A stretch of 13,921 nt of DNA. Origin: Bryobacterales bacterium. GTDB taxonomy: Bacteria; Acidobacteriota; Terriglobia; Bryobacterales; Bryobacteraceae. The notes beneath the pieces are model-generated. The model was not told the DNA's origin, made no database searches, and was given only the letters and a program-made list of their open reading frames with translations. Location of the stretch: assembly GCA_003132865.1 (NCBI GenBank), contig PKYZ01000252.1, positions 20,880-34,800 on the forward strand, given 5' to 3'. Every line of letters begins with the position of its first letter. The stretch's first letter is position 1. Shown piece after piece: positions 1 to 7,619 of the stretch. The position numbers and the translations under genes were made by a program.

Positions 1-1
1 A

Positions 2-151
2 TACACCACCTTGCCTCGGGGGGAAATCGACGCCCTGGCCGCGCTGCGGCTCGCCCAGGTCGGGCTGGGATCCGGCGGCGGACCATCTGGTTGGACCGGC
101 ATTCCTGGTAAGGTCCGCGTCCAAACTTTCCTCGCCACGAATGCCAGATGA
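2..151 (+). CDS. 3' end of an unidentified gene (partial)
   Basis: An open frame enters from the left edge and stops with TGA at 149-151, giving about 49 residues that begin YTTLPRGEIDALAALRLAQ. The first half has the GC-rich third positions and Ala/Leu-rich helical look of real coding sequence in this genome. The tail (GSGGGPSGWTG onward) is low in complexity and could be a linker or non-coding. I do not recognise a family. The open frame is short enough to be chance, so this is a tentative call. Confidence 0.3.
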   Translation, partial: YTTLPRGEIDALAALRLAQVGLGSGGGPSGWTGIPGKVRVQTFLATNAR

Positions 152-493
152 CTACCGCAACCTCAGACCCCCGGGGAGATCGTAAGAAACCGTTTGACAA
201 AAAAACCCCTCTGTTGCAACCAACAAGGGAAGACTAGCGAGCCCAAATGCTGTTACCGGCAACGGCTCCCGCAAGCACGTTGTCTTGTTGCGCTCGTTCC
301 TCTTCCGCCTGCCTGTTGCAGCAGAGGGCAGGTTAAAAGTTACTTCGCCAATTCATCACCGAAAATAGCAACCGGATCGCCAAGTGTCAATCCTCTGTAT
401 CCTGCTGAAATCGCGCAACGTCTCGGGATGCACGTTTTCGCCGGCCGGGGCCCCGTGGGCGGGCACTGTGTCGCTATGACACAATCGGTGTGA
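152..493. other. Gene-free stretch upstream of the heparinase-like gene
   Basis: About 340 bases with no convincing coding frame; the open frames here overlap and lack family signals. It is less GC-rich in its first half. A TTGACA at 194-199 has no matching -10 at a sensible distance, so I do not call a promoter. A small inverted repeat, TGTGTC-GCTAT-GACACA (467-483), lies 10 bases before the ATG at 494 and could be a regulator site or chance. A GC-rich hairpin-prone segment (441-465) precedes it. Confidence 0.4.
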
Positions 494-1882
494 ATGCACG
501 TTCGCCGGATACCCGCTCTCGCGCTGGCCGTGGCCGCTCTGGCCGGCCTGGCACCCAGCATCGCTCCCAGCCAGGAGGAAAGTCTGCGGGTCGACGCCGC
601 GCACCCCCGCATTTTCCTGGGCGCCCGGCGGCTCCGGCTGCTGCGCCGCGAGCGCGAGCGCCAGTCCCTGCGCTGGAACCAGTTTCACCTGCTGATGGCC
701 GGCAAAGCTCCCATGCCCGAACCGGGGTTCGCCCAGGCTTTGTATTATCGGGTGTCCGGCAGCGCCGAAGCCGGCCAGCAGGCCGTCGCCTGGGCGCTGG
801 GCGCCGGCGCCGATCTGCGCCAACTGGCGCTGGTCTTCGACTGGTGCCAGGATATTCTCACCGAGGCGCAATCCAAAACCCTGGCCGCCAAGCTCGCGCG
901 GGGCATCCAGCAAAGCCGCCGCGACTCGTCGGTGTCCGCGGTGCGGTCCCGTCTGCTGGCTGCAGTAGCTCTATCCGGGCACCTGCCGGACGTTCCGGAA
1001 CGGGAGATCGAACAAGTGGTGCGCAAGTGGTGGGAAGGCGAGATCCTCCCCGCCATCAATAGCGGCCACGAGGCGGTCGCGCGCGACGACGCTTACGCTC
1101 TGATGGAGATTCTCCACGTGGTCCGCGACAACTTCAACCAGGATCTTCGCGAGGCCGCGCCCCGCTTCTTCACCGATCTGCCCATAGTGCAGCTTCTGAG
1201 CTACTACCCCGCCACTTTTCCGGCGGGTGAAAACGACTACCGCATCCCCGCGTCACCGCTTGGGGGCGCTGGGGGCTCGAGTTTTGGCCAGCCCGACCTG
1301 CGCCGCGCGTCCCTCTCCCGCGCCGCCGAGTTCAGTATGGTGGCGTACGATAGCAACGCGCCCGGCAGCCAGATCCTGCAAGGCTGGCTCATGAACGACC
1401 ATTTCCTGCTGCGCGGCACCTTCGGCGCGCCCTATGAGTTTCTGTGGGCCAATCCTTACCAGCCCGGCCTCAGCTATTTCCAGGCGCCGCTGGTGGTGCA
1501 CGACAGCCTGTTCGGACGCTTGTTCGTGCGGTCCAATTGGGACGAATCCGCCGCGTGGCTGGGATTCTTCTCGGGCGAGCTGCAGATGTTTCAGGATGGC
1601 GGCGTCACCGTGCTCGATCCGCGCGCCGCCGCGGAGCCTCTGGATCTGGGCCGCGCAGTGATCCTGTTCGGTGCGCACACGCAGAAATTCAAGGTCGCGG
1701 CGGCAGGCAAAGAACCCGTGTTCGTGGTGGGACTGAAGCCCCGGCAGAATTACCTCATCGAAGTCGACGACGAAGAACTCTCCGAGCAACAGACCGACCC
1801 GGGAGGCATCCTGGCCGTGGACGTGCCGCACGATATCGAAGTTGGGGTGCGGTTGCTTGAGACCCCACGACTGCCCCGATAG
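494..1882 (+). CDS. Secreted heparinase II/III-like (polysaccharide lyase-type) protein
   Basis: 462 residues. An N-terminal signal peptide is visible: MHVRR, then a hydrophobic Ala/Leu stretch to about residue 24, with likely cleavage near residues 26-28. The export points to a periplasmic or outer location. After it comes HPRIFLG (37-43), the type of opening seen in heparinase II/III and alginate-lyase-like proteins, then a helix-rich region to about 240 as in the alpha-toroid of that fold. RLFVRSNWDESAAWLGF (343-358) matches the beta-sandwich part of the family, where an Arg-Ser-x-Trp-Asp-like strand is typical. The C-terminus (about 375-462) is a small beta domain. I cannot point to the catalytic His/Tyr with confidence, so activity on uronic-acid polysaccharides is a family-level inference. 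No Shine-Dalgarno is evident before the ATG. The next gene starts six bases after the stop, so the two are probably co-transcribed. Confidence 0.5.
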   Translation: MHVRRIPALALAVAALAGLAPSIAPSQEESLRVDAAHPRIFLGARRLRLLRRERERQSLRWNQFHLLMAGKAPMPEPGFAQALYYRVSGSAEAGQQAVAWALGAGADLRQLALVFDWCQDILTEAQSKTLAAKLARGIQQSRRDSSVSAVRSRLLAAVALSGHLPDVPEREIEQVVRKWWEGEILPAINSGHEAVARDDAYALMEILHVVRDNFNQDLREAAPRFFTDLPIVQLLSYYPATFPAGENDYRIPASPLGGAGGSSFGQPDLRRASLSRAAEFSMVAYDSNAPGSQILQGWLMNDHFLLRGTFGAPYEFLWANPYQPGLSYFQAPLVVHDSLFGRLFVRSNWDESAAWLGFFSGELQMFQDGGVTVLDPRAAAEPLDLGRAVILFGAHTQKFKVAAAGKEPVFVVGLKPRQNYLIEVDDEELSEQQTDPGGILAVDVPHDIEVGVRLLETPRLPR

Positions 1883-1888
1883 CGCCTT

Positions 1889-3148
1889 ATGGAACGTATC
1901 GAGAAGACCGTTTTTCTCAGTTATCGCCGCACCAATATCCCTTGGGCGCTTGCTATTTTCCAGAACCTGACCCAGCACGGCTATGATGTCTTCTTCGATT
2001 ACAACGGTATCGCCAGCGGCGACTTCGAGCGCGTCATACTCGGAAACATAACCGCGCGTGCGCACTTCCTTGTCCTGCTCACACCGTCCGCGCTGGAGCG
2101 CTGCGACGACCCCGCGGATTGGCTGCGCCGCGAGATAGAAGCTGCCCTCGCTAACCAGCGCAATATCGTGCCGCTGATGCTAGAAGGGTTCGACTTCGGT
2201 ACGCCTCGAATCGCCAGTCAACTCACTGGCACGCTCGCCGCACTCAAGCGCTACAACGGACTCAGCATCCCGCCAGAGTACTTTCTGGAGGCCATGGAAC
2301 GCTTGCGAGGCAGATATCTGAATGTGCCGCTGACTGCGGTGCTGCACCCGGCATCTCTCCCCGTACAACGAGCCGCTACGGAACAGAAGGCTGCTGCCGA
2401 CGCGGCTCCGGCGGTCCAAGAAGAAGAGTTGACCGCCCAGCAATGGTTCGAGCGAGGGTTTGCTGCTGCCGGCGTCGATGAGCAGTTGCGCTTTTACGGC
2501 GAGGCCATTCGGCTCAAGCCGGACTATGCCGACGCCTTCAACAACCGGGGCGTCGCGCGCCACCAAAAAGGGGACGTGGAGGGCGCGCTGCAGGATTACA
2601 ACGAGGCCATCCGGCTCAAGCCGGACTATACCGACGCCTTCTACAACCGGGGCATTGCGCGCCGCGCCAAAGGCGACGTGGAGGGCGCGCTGCAGGATTA
2701 CGGCGAAGCCATCCGGCTCAGGCCGGACTATGCCGACGCTCTCATCAACCGGGGCATTGCGCGCCGCCAAAAAGGGGACGTGGAGGGCGCGCTGCAGGAT
2801 TACAATGAGGCCATCCGGCTCAAACCCGACGATGCCGCCGCTTTCAACAACCGGAGCAATGCGCGCAGCGACAAAGGCGACGTGGAGGGCGCGCTACAGG
2901 ATTACAACGAAGCCATCCGGCTCAAGCCTGACGATGCCGACGCCTTCAACAACCGGGGCGTTGCACGCGCCGCCAAAGGGGACGTGGAGGGCGCGTTGCA
3001 GGATTACAGCGAGGCCATCCGGCTCAAGCCGGACTATGCCGCTGCCTTCAACAACCGGGGAATTGCGCGCCGCGCCAAAGGCGACGTGGAGGGCGCGCGG
3101 CAGGATCACGACGAGGCCATCCGGCTCGGATACAAACCGAAAGGGTAA
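1889..3148 (+). CDS. TIR domain protein with C-terminal TPR repeats
   Basis: 419 residues. Residues about 5-145 form a TIR domain: the opening strand VFLSYRR (8-14), DVFFDYNGIASGDF (33-46), the strand FLVLLTPSAL (60-69), and W78-LRR-E82, where E82 sits at the position of the catalytic Glu of NAD-cleaving TIRs. A linker with Ala/Glu/Gln follows (about 150-195). One degenerate repeat and six regular 34-residue TPR units fill 196-419, with consensus GDVEGALQDYNEAIRLKP. There is no signal peptide or membrane segment, so it should be cytoplasmic. In known bacterial systems TIRs act as NADases in antiphage defence, or as scaffolds; TPRs usually bind partners or sense a trigger. Here the role is an inference. 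It lies six bases downstream of the heparinase-like gene and ends at a hairpin terminator. No second defence gene is adjacent. Confidence 0.85.
   Translation: MERIEKTVFLSYRRTNIPWALAIFQNLTQHGYDVFFDYNGIASGDFERVILGNITARAHFLVLLTPSALERCDDPADWLRREIEAALANQRNIVPLMLEGFDFGTPRIASQLTGTLAALKRYNGLSIPPEYFLEAMERLRGRYLNVPLTAVLHPASLPVQRAATEQKAAADAAPAVQEEELTAQQWFERGFAAAGVDEQLRFYGEAIRLKPDYADAFNNRGVARHQKGDVEGALQDYNEAIRLKPDYTDAFYNRGIARRAKGDVEGALQDYGEAIRLRPDYADALINRGIARRQKGDVEGALQDYNEAIRLKPDDAAAFNNRSNARSDKGDVEGALQDYNEAIRLKPDDADAFNNRGVARAAKGDVEGALQDYSEAIRLKPDYAAAFNNRGIARRAKGDVEGARQDHDEAIRLGYKPKG
2522..3127 (+). repeat. Six tandem 102-bp repeats encoding TPR units
   Basis: The DNA repeats in frame every 102 bases, starting at 2522, 2624, 2726, 2828, 2930 and 3032. 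The core of each unit (gacgtggagggcgcgctgca and flanks) is almost identical at the nucleotide level, including third positions. Differences cluster at the start of each unit, in the residues following the Asn-Arg motif. Conservation of silent positions implies recent duplication or ongoing homogenisation rather than old protein-level conservation. The copy number could therefore vary between strains or be miscounted in short-read assemblies. Confidence 0.9.
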
Positions 3149-3150
3149 AC

Positions 3151-3175
3151 GCTCGAGGCCCGCCCCGAGCTTTTT
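3151..3175 (+). terminator. Intrinsic terminator after the TIR-TPR gene
   Basis: GCTCGAGG (3151-3158) and CCCCGAGC (3163-3170) form a stem with seven of eight pairs and a 4-base loop, followed directly by TTTTT (3171-3175). It starts two bases after the stop codon of the TIR-TPR gene, so it would end that transcript and separate it from the hicAB locus. Confidence 0.6.
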
Positions 3176-3203
3176 CACCGCTCGCACAGATTTTTGCGAT
3201 ACT
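3174..3203 (+). promoter_or_regulatory. Weak candidate promoter of the hicAB locus
   Basis: TTCACC (3174-3179) and GATACT (3198-3203) are separated by 18 bases and lie just before the hicA remnant at 3210. Each matches the sigma-70 consensus at four of six positions. The spacing from the -10 to the GTG codon at 3210 is six bases, the same close arrangement as at several other starts in this window. The call rests on position and modest matches only. Confidence 0.25.
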
Positions 3204-3209
3204 CAGATC

Positions 3210-3373
3210 GTGAAGGGAAGCGAGTTCCTGCGGAAACTGTAATGGCTGGCCCGCCGCCGCGGTCTTCGCACCAAACGGGATCGACTATTCTGAAAGACCC
3301 GAAGAAGGAACTGGGCGCGGGGCTTCTTCGGGCGATGTGCCGCGACCCGGGGATTCAACCCCGTGACCTATAA
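3210..3373 (+). pseudogene. hicA: Decayed HicA-type toxin (mRNA interferase) gene
   Basis: Two pieces of a HicA protein are readable in different frames. The first begins at GTG 3210 and gives VKGSEFLRKL, then an ochre stop (3240-3242), then WLARRRG. The second, in another frame from about 3268, gives SHQTGSTILKDPKKELGAG and continues LLRAMCRDPGI to TAA at 3371-3373. HicA toxins start MK(G/S)SE-L-K-L, carry a catalytic His in a G-S-H segment, and end in a KEL-x-x-GLLR-type helix. All three are visible. The normal HicA is 60-80 residues; here the sequence between LARRRG and SH, and part of the strand after SH, are missing as well as the stop and frameshift. No functional toxin can be made. The stop overlaps the Shine-Dalgarno region of hicB, the usual hicAB layout. 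Confidence 0.75.
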
Positions 3374-3384
3374 AAGGAGAGTCG

Positions 3385-3819
3385 ATGTTCACTTTCGCTT
3401 ACCCCGCGGTTTTCAGCCGCGGCGAAGACGGACGATCGCTCGTCAGCTTTCCCGATTTCCCCACTGCCCATACGGACGGCGGGAATGCAAGCGAAGCAAT
3501 GGAGGAGGCAATTGACTGTTTGGGCAGCAGTATCGCGTTCGCGATGGCTGACAAGGCGACCGTACCCAAGCCGTCCCGTCTCAAACGCGGGCAGAAGCTG
3601 GTGCCCGTGCCACTGTGGATCGTGGCCAAACTCGCTCTCTACTGGACCATTCGGGAGCTTGGCATGAGCCAATCGGAACTGGCTCGCCGCCTCAAAGTAC
3701 GGGAGACCGTCGTTAGGCGCATGCTGGACCCGAACCACGACACGAGACCGGAGAAGATTCAGGCGGCGCTCGAAGCACTCGGGAAGCGAGTGGTCATGGC
3801 CCATTTTGGACTACGATGA
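3385..3819 (+). CDS. hicB: HicB-type antitoxin with C-terminal HTH
   Basis: 144 residues, complete. The N-terminal part (about 1-55) is the HicB fold, with YPAVFSRGEDGRSLVSFPDF, HTDGGNASEAMEEA and a following helix. In HicB this partially degraded RNase H-like domain binds the HicA toxin. The C-terminal part (about 85-140) is an XRE-type helix-turn-helix, MSQSELARRLKVRETVVRRM, then LDPNHDT, which would bind the promoter. Start choice: AAGGAG at 3374-3379 is well placed before ATG 3385. Its partner gene just upstream is a remnant, so this is an orphan antitoxin. It may persist as a DNA-binding repressor or protect against a HicA made elsewhere. It is convergent with the ADOP permease, whose stop is 22 bases away. 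The HTH with its DP-x-HD loop closely resembles that of the broken higA-like gene at 10601. Confidence 0.85.
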   Translation: MFTFAYPAVFSRGEDGRSLVSFPDFPTAHTDGGNASEAMEEAIDCLGSSIAFAMADKATVPKPSRLKRGQKLVPVPLWIVAKLALYWTIRELGMSQSELARRLKVRETVVRRMLDPNHDTRPEKIQAALEALGKRVVMAHFGLR

Positions 3820-3841
3820 CGCCGCGTGAACCTTGGGCCGC

Positions 3842-6439
3842 TTACTCCGACCGGATCGCCGAAATCGGGTCGATGCGCACCGCCCGCAGCGCGGGCACCA
3901 GACTCCCTAGCACGGTCATCAACACGCAAAGTCCGATCGCGCTCGCGAAAGTGAGCGCGTCCCCCGGCTGCACGCCCGCCAGCAACCCTTCCATCGCCCG
4001 GCCTGCGGCGTAAGCCAGCACGACGCCCGGCACAATCCCGGCGCCCGCCAGCACCGCGCCCTGCCGCACGATCATTTTGACGATCTCCCCCGGCTGAGCG
4101 CCCAGCGCGATGCGCACTCCGATCTCCTGCGTCCGCCGCGACACCGCAAACGACAGCAATCCGTGAATGCCTACGCCCGCCAGCAGAAACGCGATCACCG
4201 CGAACGCTCCCAGCACGCGCACCTGCGCCGAGCGCGACGCCGTCTGCTCCTCGACAATATCCGCCATCGTGCGCACATCCGAAACCGGCTGCTCGGCATC
4301 CGCGCCGCGAATAATCCGGCGCACGGCCGGCAGCAGCGTCCCCGGCCCGGTGGCGGAACGAATCACCAGATCCTTCGGCGGGTAGAAGGCCAACCACCCA
4401 TCCGGCACCTGCCGGCACGGAAGGTAAACCTGCGGCTCGCTGTTCCTCTCCAGCCCGCGCACGCGGATATCGCCCACCACCCCCACCACCATCCGGTCGT
4501 GAAACGCCATCGTGAAGTGCCGGCCCAGCGGATCCTGGTCAGGCCAATACCGGCGCACAAACGATTCGCTGACCACCGCCGCGAACGGCGCATCCATGCT
4601 GTCCGATTCGCCGACGTCGCGCCCGCGATGGAGCGGAATCCCCATGGTGGCGAAGAACCCCGGCGTGACATACCGCAGGCTGGCAGTGTGCGCACCGGAT
4701 CTTTGCGTCTCAACTGATTTGCCATCCACGATGACCGGCCAGATTCCGCCGCGCATCACCATCGGCAGGAAACTGATATACGCCGCGCTGGAAACCCCCG
4801 GCAGAGCGCGCACCCCTGAGAGCACCTGTGTGTAGAACCCCGCGCGGCGCGCCGTTTCGTTGTACTTCGGCAGCGGCAGCGCGGTCCTCAGAGTCAGCAC
4901 ACCGCCCGTGCGGAAGCCGGGATCGGTGGCTTCGATCCGCCACAGCGCCCGCACCAGCAAACCCGCGGCAACCAGCAAAACCACCGAAGCCGTTACCTCG
5001 GCAACCACCAGCAAGGAGCGCAAGCGCTCCTTGTGTCCTCCACCGGCGCGCGTCCCTTCCCGCAGCGCGCTGAAATCCGAGTGGCGGCAAGCTCGCAGCG
5101 CAGGCAGCACGCCAAAGCCAATGCCGGTCAAACCGGACACGAGGCCCGCGAAGATCAGCACCCGCAAATCGATGGATGGCGACTGCGCGATGGGCAGCGA
5201 AGCGGGCACCAGCCTGGCGAGCAACGGTACAGCGGCGGCGGCCACCAGCACGCCCAGCGCGCCTCCCGCCAGCGCCAGCACCAGGCTCTCGGTGACCAAT
5301 TGGCGCACCAGGCGCTCGCGTCCCGCGCCCATGGCGGCCCTCACGGCCAACTCCCTCTGCCGCGCCAGCCCGCGCGCCAGCAGCAGATTCGCCAGATTCG
5401 CGCAGGCGATCAGCAGCACGCAAATCGCCGCGCCGCTCAACGCCAGCAGCAGCAGGCGCGACTGTTGCGGCATGTCGTCGCGCAGAAGGTAGACCGAAGC
5501 GGTGGTCTGCTTATTCTCCGGATATTGCGTCTCCAATAGCCCCGCCACCACGCCCATCTCCGCCCTGGCTCGGTCCAGTGAAACGCCCGGCTTCAGCCGT
5601 GCCACCACATTCAGGTAGTTATTGTTGCGATCCCGGAAATCGTCGTCGTGCTCATGGAATCGCGTTGGCATCCATAGTTCGGCATCGCGGCTCGGAAAAT
5701 GGAAATCGCGCGGCATCACGCCGATCACCACAAACGGCTCGTTGTCCAGATTCACTCGCCGCCCGATCACACCGGCGTCGCCGCCGAATACCGCCTGCCA
5801 CAACTGGTAGCCGAGCAGCAGCGTTCCCGGCGCGCCTTCGCGGTCCTCCGCGGCCGTGAACAAGCGTCCCATGGCGGGCTGCACGCCCAATAACGGAAGC
5901 AGATCGGCGGTGACCGTCGCCCCTTCGAGCCGCTCCGGGTCGCCCTGTCCCACCAGGTTCACCGACGATTCCCAATAGGCGCCCATGGCATCGAACGACT
6001 TGCTCATGTGTTTCCAATCGACGTAGTTGGCGGGCGACAGTTCCATCTGCGAGTAGCCGGGCACCTTCTCCCACAGCCTCACCAACCGCTCCGGCTCGGG
6101 AAATGGCAGCGGCCGGATGAGCACGAAATCGGTCACCGAAAACGCCGCTGTGTTGGCGCCCACTCCCAGCGCCAGTACCAGCATTGCGGTGAGCGCGAAT
6201 CCGGGAGAGCGCGCCAGCGTGCGCGCCGTGTAGCGCAGATCCTGGCGGAGAATGTCCCAATGCACTGCCGCGGCATTGATGAGGACCTCGCACGCCGTCG
6301 CGATCCAAAGGACGGCCGCCGCCAGCGGCCCCGAGGCGTCGCGGCGGCGGCGGGCCCAGATCGCGCGCATCTCTTCGCCGTATTCCGCGCGGAACGACGC
6401 CGGATATAGCCTCAAGAGCAGATCGTAGACGCGCATCAT
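3842..6439 (-). CDS. ADOP-family MacB/FtsX-type ABC permease
   Basis: 865 residues. Residues 1-65 match the extra N-terminal module of acidobacterial duplicated orphan permeases ([20 protein letters not shown]). [19 protein letters not shown] (67-85) leads into the first membrane helix (about 82-104) and the MacB-like periplasmic domain (about 110-320). FtsX-type helices follow at about 328-355, 382-410 and 427-449, with another at about 475-498 before a second periplasmic domain. Three more helices close the C-terminus, which carries [19 protein letters not shown], the hallmark repeated from the first half ([19 protein letters not shown]). It is thus a two-halved permease. No ATPase gene is adjacent, which is usual for this family. 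Substrate is unknown; MacB relatives move peptides, lipoproteins or drugs by mechanotransmission. Its start overlaps the padR stop by four bases (ATGA), so it is translationally coupled and under PadR control. Confidence 0.9.
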   Translation of the reverse strand: MMRVYDLLLRLYPASFRAEYGEEMRAIWARRRRDASGPLAAAVLWIATACEVLINAAAVHWDILRQDLRYTARTLARSPGFALTAMLVLALGVGANTAAFSVTDFVLIRPLPFPEPERLVRLWEKVPGYSQMELSPANYVDWKHMSKSFDAMGAYWESSVNLVGQGDPERLEGATVTADLLPLLGVQPAMGRLFTAAEDREGAPGTLLLGYQLWQAVFGGDAGVIGRRVNLDNEPFVVIGVMPRDFHFPSRDAELWMPTRFHEHDDDFRDRNNNYLNVVARLKPGVSLDRARAEMGVVAGLLETQYPENKQTTASVYLLRDDMPQQSRLLLLALSGAAICVLLIACANLANLLLARGLARQRELAVRAAMGAGRERLVRQLVTESLVLALAGGALGVLVAAAAVPLLARLVPASLPIAQSPSIDLRVLIFAGLVSGLTGIGFGVLPALRACRHSDFSALREGTRAGGGHKERLRSLLVVAEVTASVVLLVAAGLLVRALWRIEATDPGFRTGGVLTLRTALPLPKYNETARRAGFYTQVLSGVRALPGVSSAAYISFLPMVMRGGIWPVIVDGKSVETQRSGAHTASLRYVTPGFFATMGIPLHRGRDVGESDSMDAPFAAVVSESFVRRYWPDQDPLGRHFTMAFHDRMVVGVVGDIRVRGLERNSEPQVYLPCRQVPDGWLAFYPPKDLVIRSATGPGTLLPAVRRIIRGADAEQPVSDVRTMADIVEEQTASRSAQVRVLGAFAVIAFLLAGVGIHGLLSFAVSRRTQEIGVRIALGAQPGEIVKMIVRQGAVLAGAGIVPGVVLAYAAGRAMEGLLAGVQPGDALTFASAIGLCVLMTVLGSLVPALRAVRIDPISAIRSE

Positions 6440-6798
6440 GCCCTCCCCGCCACGAATCCCCGGTCGCGCGCCATCCGGACGAGCTGTGTGAGCCGGCGCG
6501 CCTCAACCCGCGCCACGGCCGCGCCGAACGGCGTGATCCGGTAATACCGGCGGCGTTCGTCGTCCAGCTCCGGAGCGGGACGATCCTGGGTCTCCACGAT
6601 CAATCCTTGTTCGAGCATCCGCTGGATCGAGCGGTAAAGCGTCCCGGCACTCAGCTTAAGTTCGCCGTTCGTGCGGGCGGCCACGTCCTGGATGATGGCG
6701 TAGCCGTGCCGGTCCTCTTCGGCCACGGCGAGCAGAATGTGAAAGGTTGCCGGAGGAAGAGGCAGTAACGAATCCGGCGGCGGTTGAGTGTCCCTCAT
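6436..6798 (-). CDS. PadR-family transcriptional repressor
   Basis: 120 residues. The PadR winged helix is clear: [20 protein letters not shown] (13-31) then GYAIIQDV, the recognition helix region [20 protein letters not shown] (47-66), and the wing with [15 protein letters not shown] (81-95). A short C-terminal helix (about 96-112) would give the dimer. PadR proteins usually repress an adjacent transporter and are released by a ligand. Here it overlaps the ADOP permease gene by four bases, forming a two-gene unit. The ATG at 6798 is chosen because a full-consensus promoter ends six bases before it, so the message would start on the ATG itself; there is no room for a Shine-Dalgarno. The promoter lies inside a 9-bp inverted repeat, so autoregulation is likely. 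Confidence 0.9.
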   Translation of the reverse strand: MRDTQPPPDSLLPLPPATFHILLAVAEEDRHGYAIIQDVAARTNGELKLSAGTLYRSIQRMLEQGLIVETQDRPAPELDDERRRYYRITPFGAAVARVEARRLTQLVRMARDRGFVAGRA

Positions 6799-6804
6799 GG
6801 ACCC

Positions 6805-6832
6805 ATTATAGCCATACTGGATATATTGTCAA
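6805..6832 (-). promoter_or_regulatory. Consensus sigma-70 promoter of padR-ADOP
   Basis: Read on the minus strand: TTGACA (6832-6827), 16 bases, TATAAT (6810-6805), then six bases and ATG of padR (6798). Both hexamers are perfect matches. The transcription start expected about seven bases past the -10 falls on the A of the ATG, so the transcript should be leaderless. The -35 lies only a few bases past the stop codon of the upstream phosphatidyltransferase gene. Confidence 0.85.
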
Positions 6833-6840
6833 TGGCTATA
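6807..6840. promoter_or_regulatory. Inverted repeat, probable PadR operator
   Basis: TATAGCCAT (6807-6815) and ATGGCTATA (6832-6840) are perfect 9-bp inverted arms separated by 16 bases. One arm covers most of the -10 and the other abuts the -35 of the padR promoter, so a dimer bound here would block RNA polymerase. The right arm also contains the stop codon (6836-6838) of the phosphatidyltransferase gene. PadR proteins commonly bind such spaced palindromes over their own promoters; that this PadR is the ligand is inferred from position. Confidence 0.75.
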
Positions 6841-7531
6841 GCGGCGGCAATCGCTCCGCCCGGTACAGCGCCGCTGTATTGCGGATGCTCGAAGCGATCA
6901 GCACCAGCGATATTCCTGCAATCCCCACCACGCCGCCCGCATCGAACAGGGGAAAGCGGTATCCAAACAGATTGCCCATCGGCTGGTATAGCAGTGCAAT
7001 GTTACCCGCCACCAACAGCAATCGCAGCTCTGTGGGACTCAACTTCCAGTACGAGAGTTGGAATGTGCCGAGCGCGTAAGCCGCCAGGTAAGCCTGGATC
7101 GACAGCATGAAATAAGCCACCAGCAAAACCCCCGCTACCATGGGGCTCATGTAACCCGACAGGCCCATGCCGCCCACCAGGAACAACGTACCGAAGGCGT
7201 CGGTGATGTGATCCACGTAGAAGCCGTAGCGCGGCCGCTGCCGGTTGCGCACACGCGCCAGCGTGCCATCCAGGCTGTCGCCCAGCCAGTTGGCCGCCAG
7301 CCAGAAGACCACCGCCAGCAGCATGTACTTATTCCAGCGCGCCAGCCAGTAACACAGGCCGGCGAAGAACATGGAAACGAAGCCGAGCAGGGTCAGGTGG
7401 TCGGAATTGATCCAGCGCGGCGTGGCGCGTGCCATGCGGATGAGCAGCCGCTTTTCGACGGGCGCGAAGAAGCTCTCGTGTTCGCGGCCCGCCTCACGGA
7501 ATTTCCCAGGTGTGCCCTGCATGTCCGGCAT
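6836..7531 (-). CDS. CDP-alcohol phosphatidyltransferase family membrane protein
   Basis: 231 residues from the ATG at 7531. The family signature D-x2-DG-x2-AR-x9-G-x3-D-x3-D is complete: D85, D88-G89, A92-R93, G103, D107, D111 within GDSLDGTLARVRNRQ and YGFYVDHITD. These Asp residues bind the metal and the CDP-alcohol. Several hydrophobic helices (about 45-65, 68-84, 112-135 and others to 220) agree with an inner-membrane phospholipid head-group or backbone transferase. Which alcohol is used (glycerol-phosphate, inositol-phosphate, serine, choline) cannot be read from the sequence. The longer open frame runs to 7660 but its first 43 residues lack family character and cross the divergent promoter region, so I take MPDMQG or the nearby ATG at 7522 as the start. 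It is co-directional with padR but padR has its own promoter. Confidence 0.85.
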   Translation of the reverse strand: MPDMQGTPGKFREAGREHESFFAPVEKRLLIRMARATPRWINSDHLTLLGFVSMFFAGLCYWLARWNKYMLLAVVFWLAANWLGDSLDGTLARVRNRQRPRYGFYVDHITDAFGTLFLVGGMGLSGYMSPMVAGVLLVAYFMLSIQAYLAAYALGTFQLSYWKLSPTELRLLLVAGNIALLYQPMGNLFGYRFPLFDAGGVVGIAGISLVLIASSIRNTAALYRAERLPPL

Positions 7532-7619
7532 AGTAATAGGATAGCCATCTTGAGCTAGCGCCGGGCTACGGCAACCAGAGGCATATACTCCGTGAAGTTG
7601 CGCCGCATCCTGCCGATAG

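Noticed and set aside
194..199. TTGACA hexamer in the left gene-free stretch.
   Set aside because: No -10-like sequence at 15-19 bases, and no gene starts near.
2522..3127. Regular tandem repeats could suggest a CRISPR array.
   Set aside because: Units are 102 bases, contiguous, in frame and encode TPRs; there are no spacers.
7540..7548. GATAGCCAT near the transferase start resembles a PadR operator half-site.
   Set aside because: An 8-of-9 match with no second arm is expected about once by chance in a window this size.
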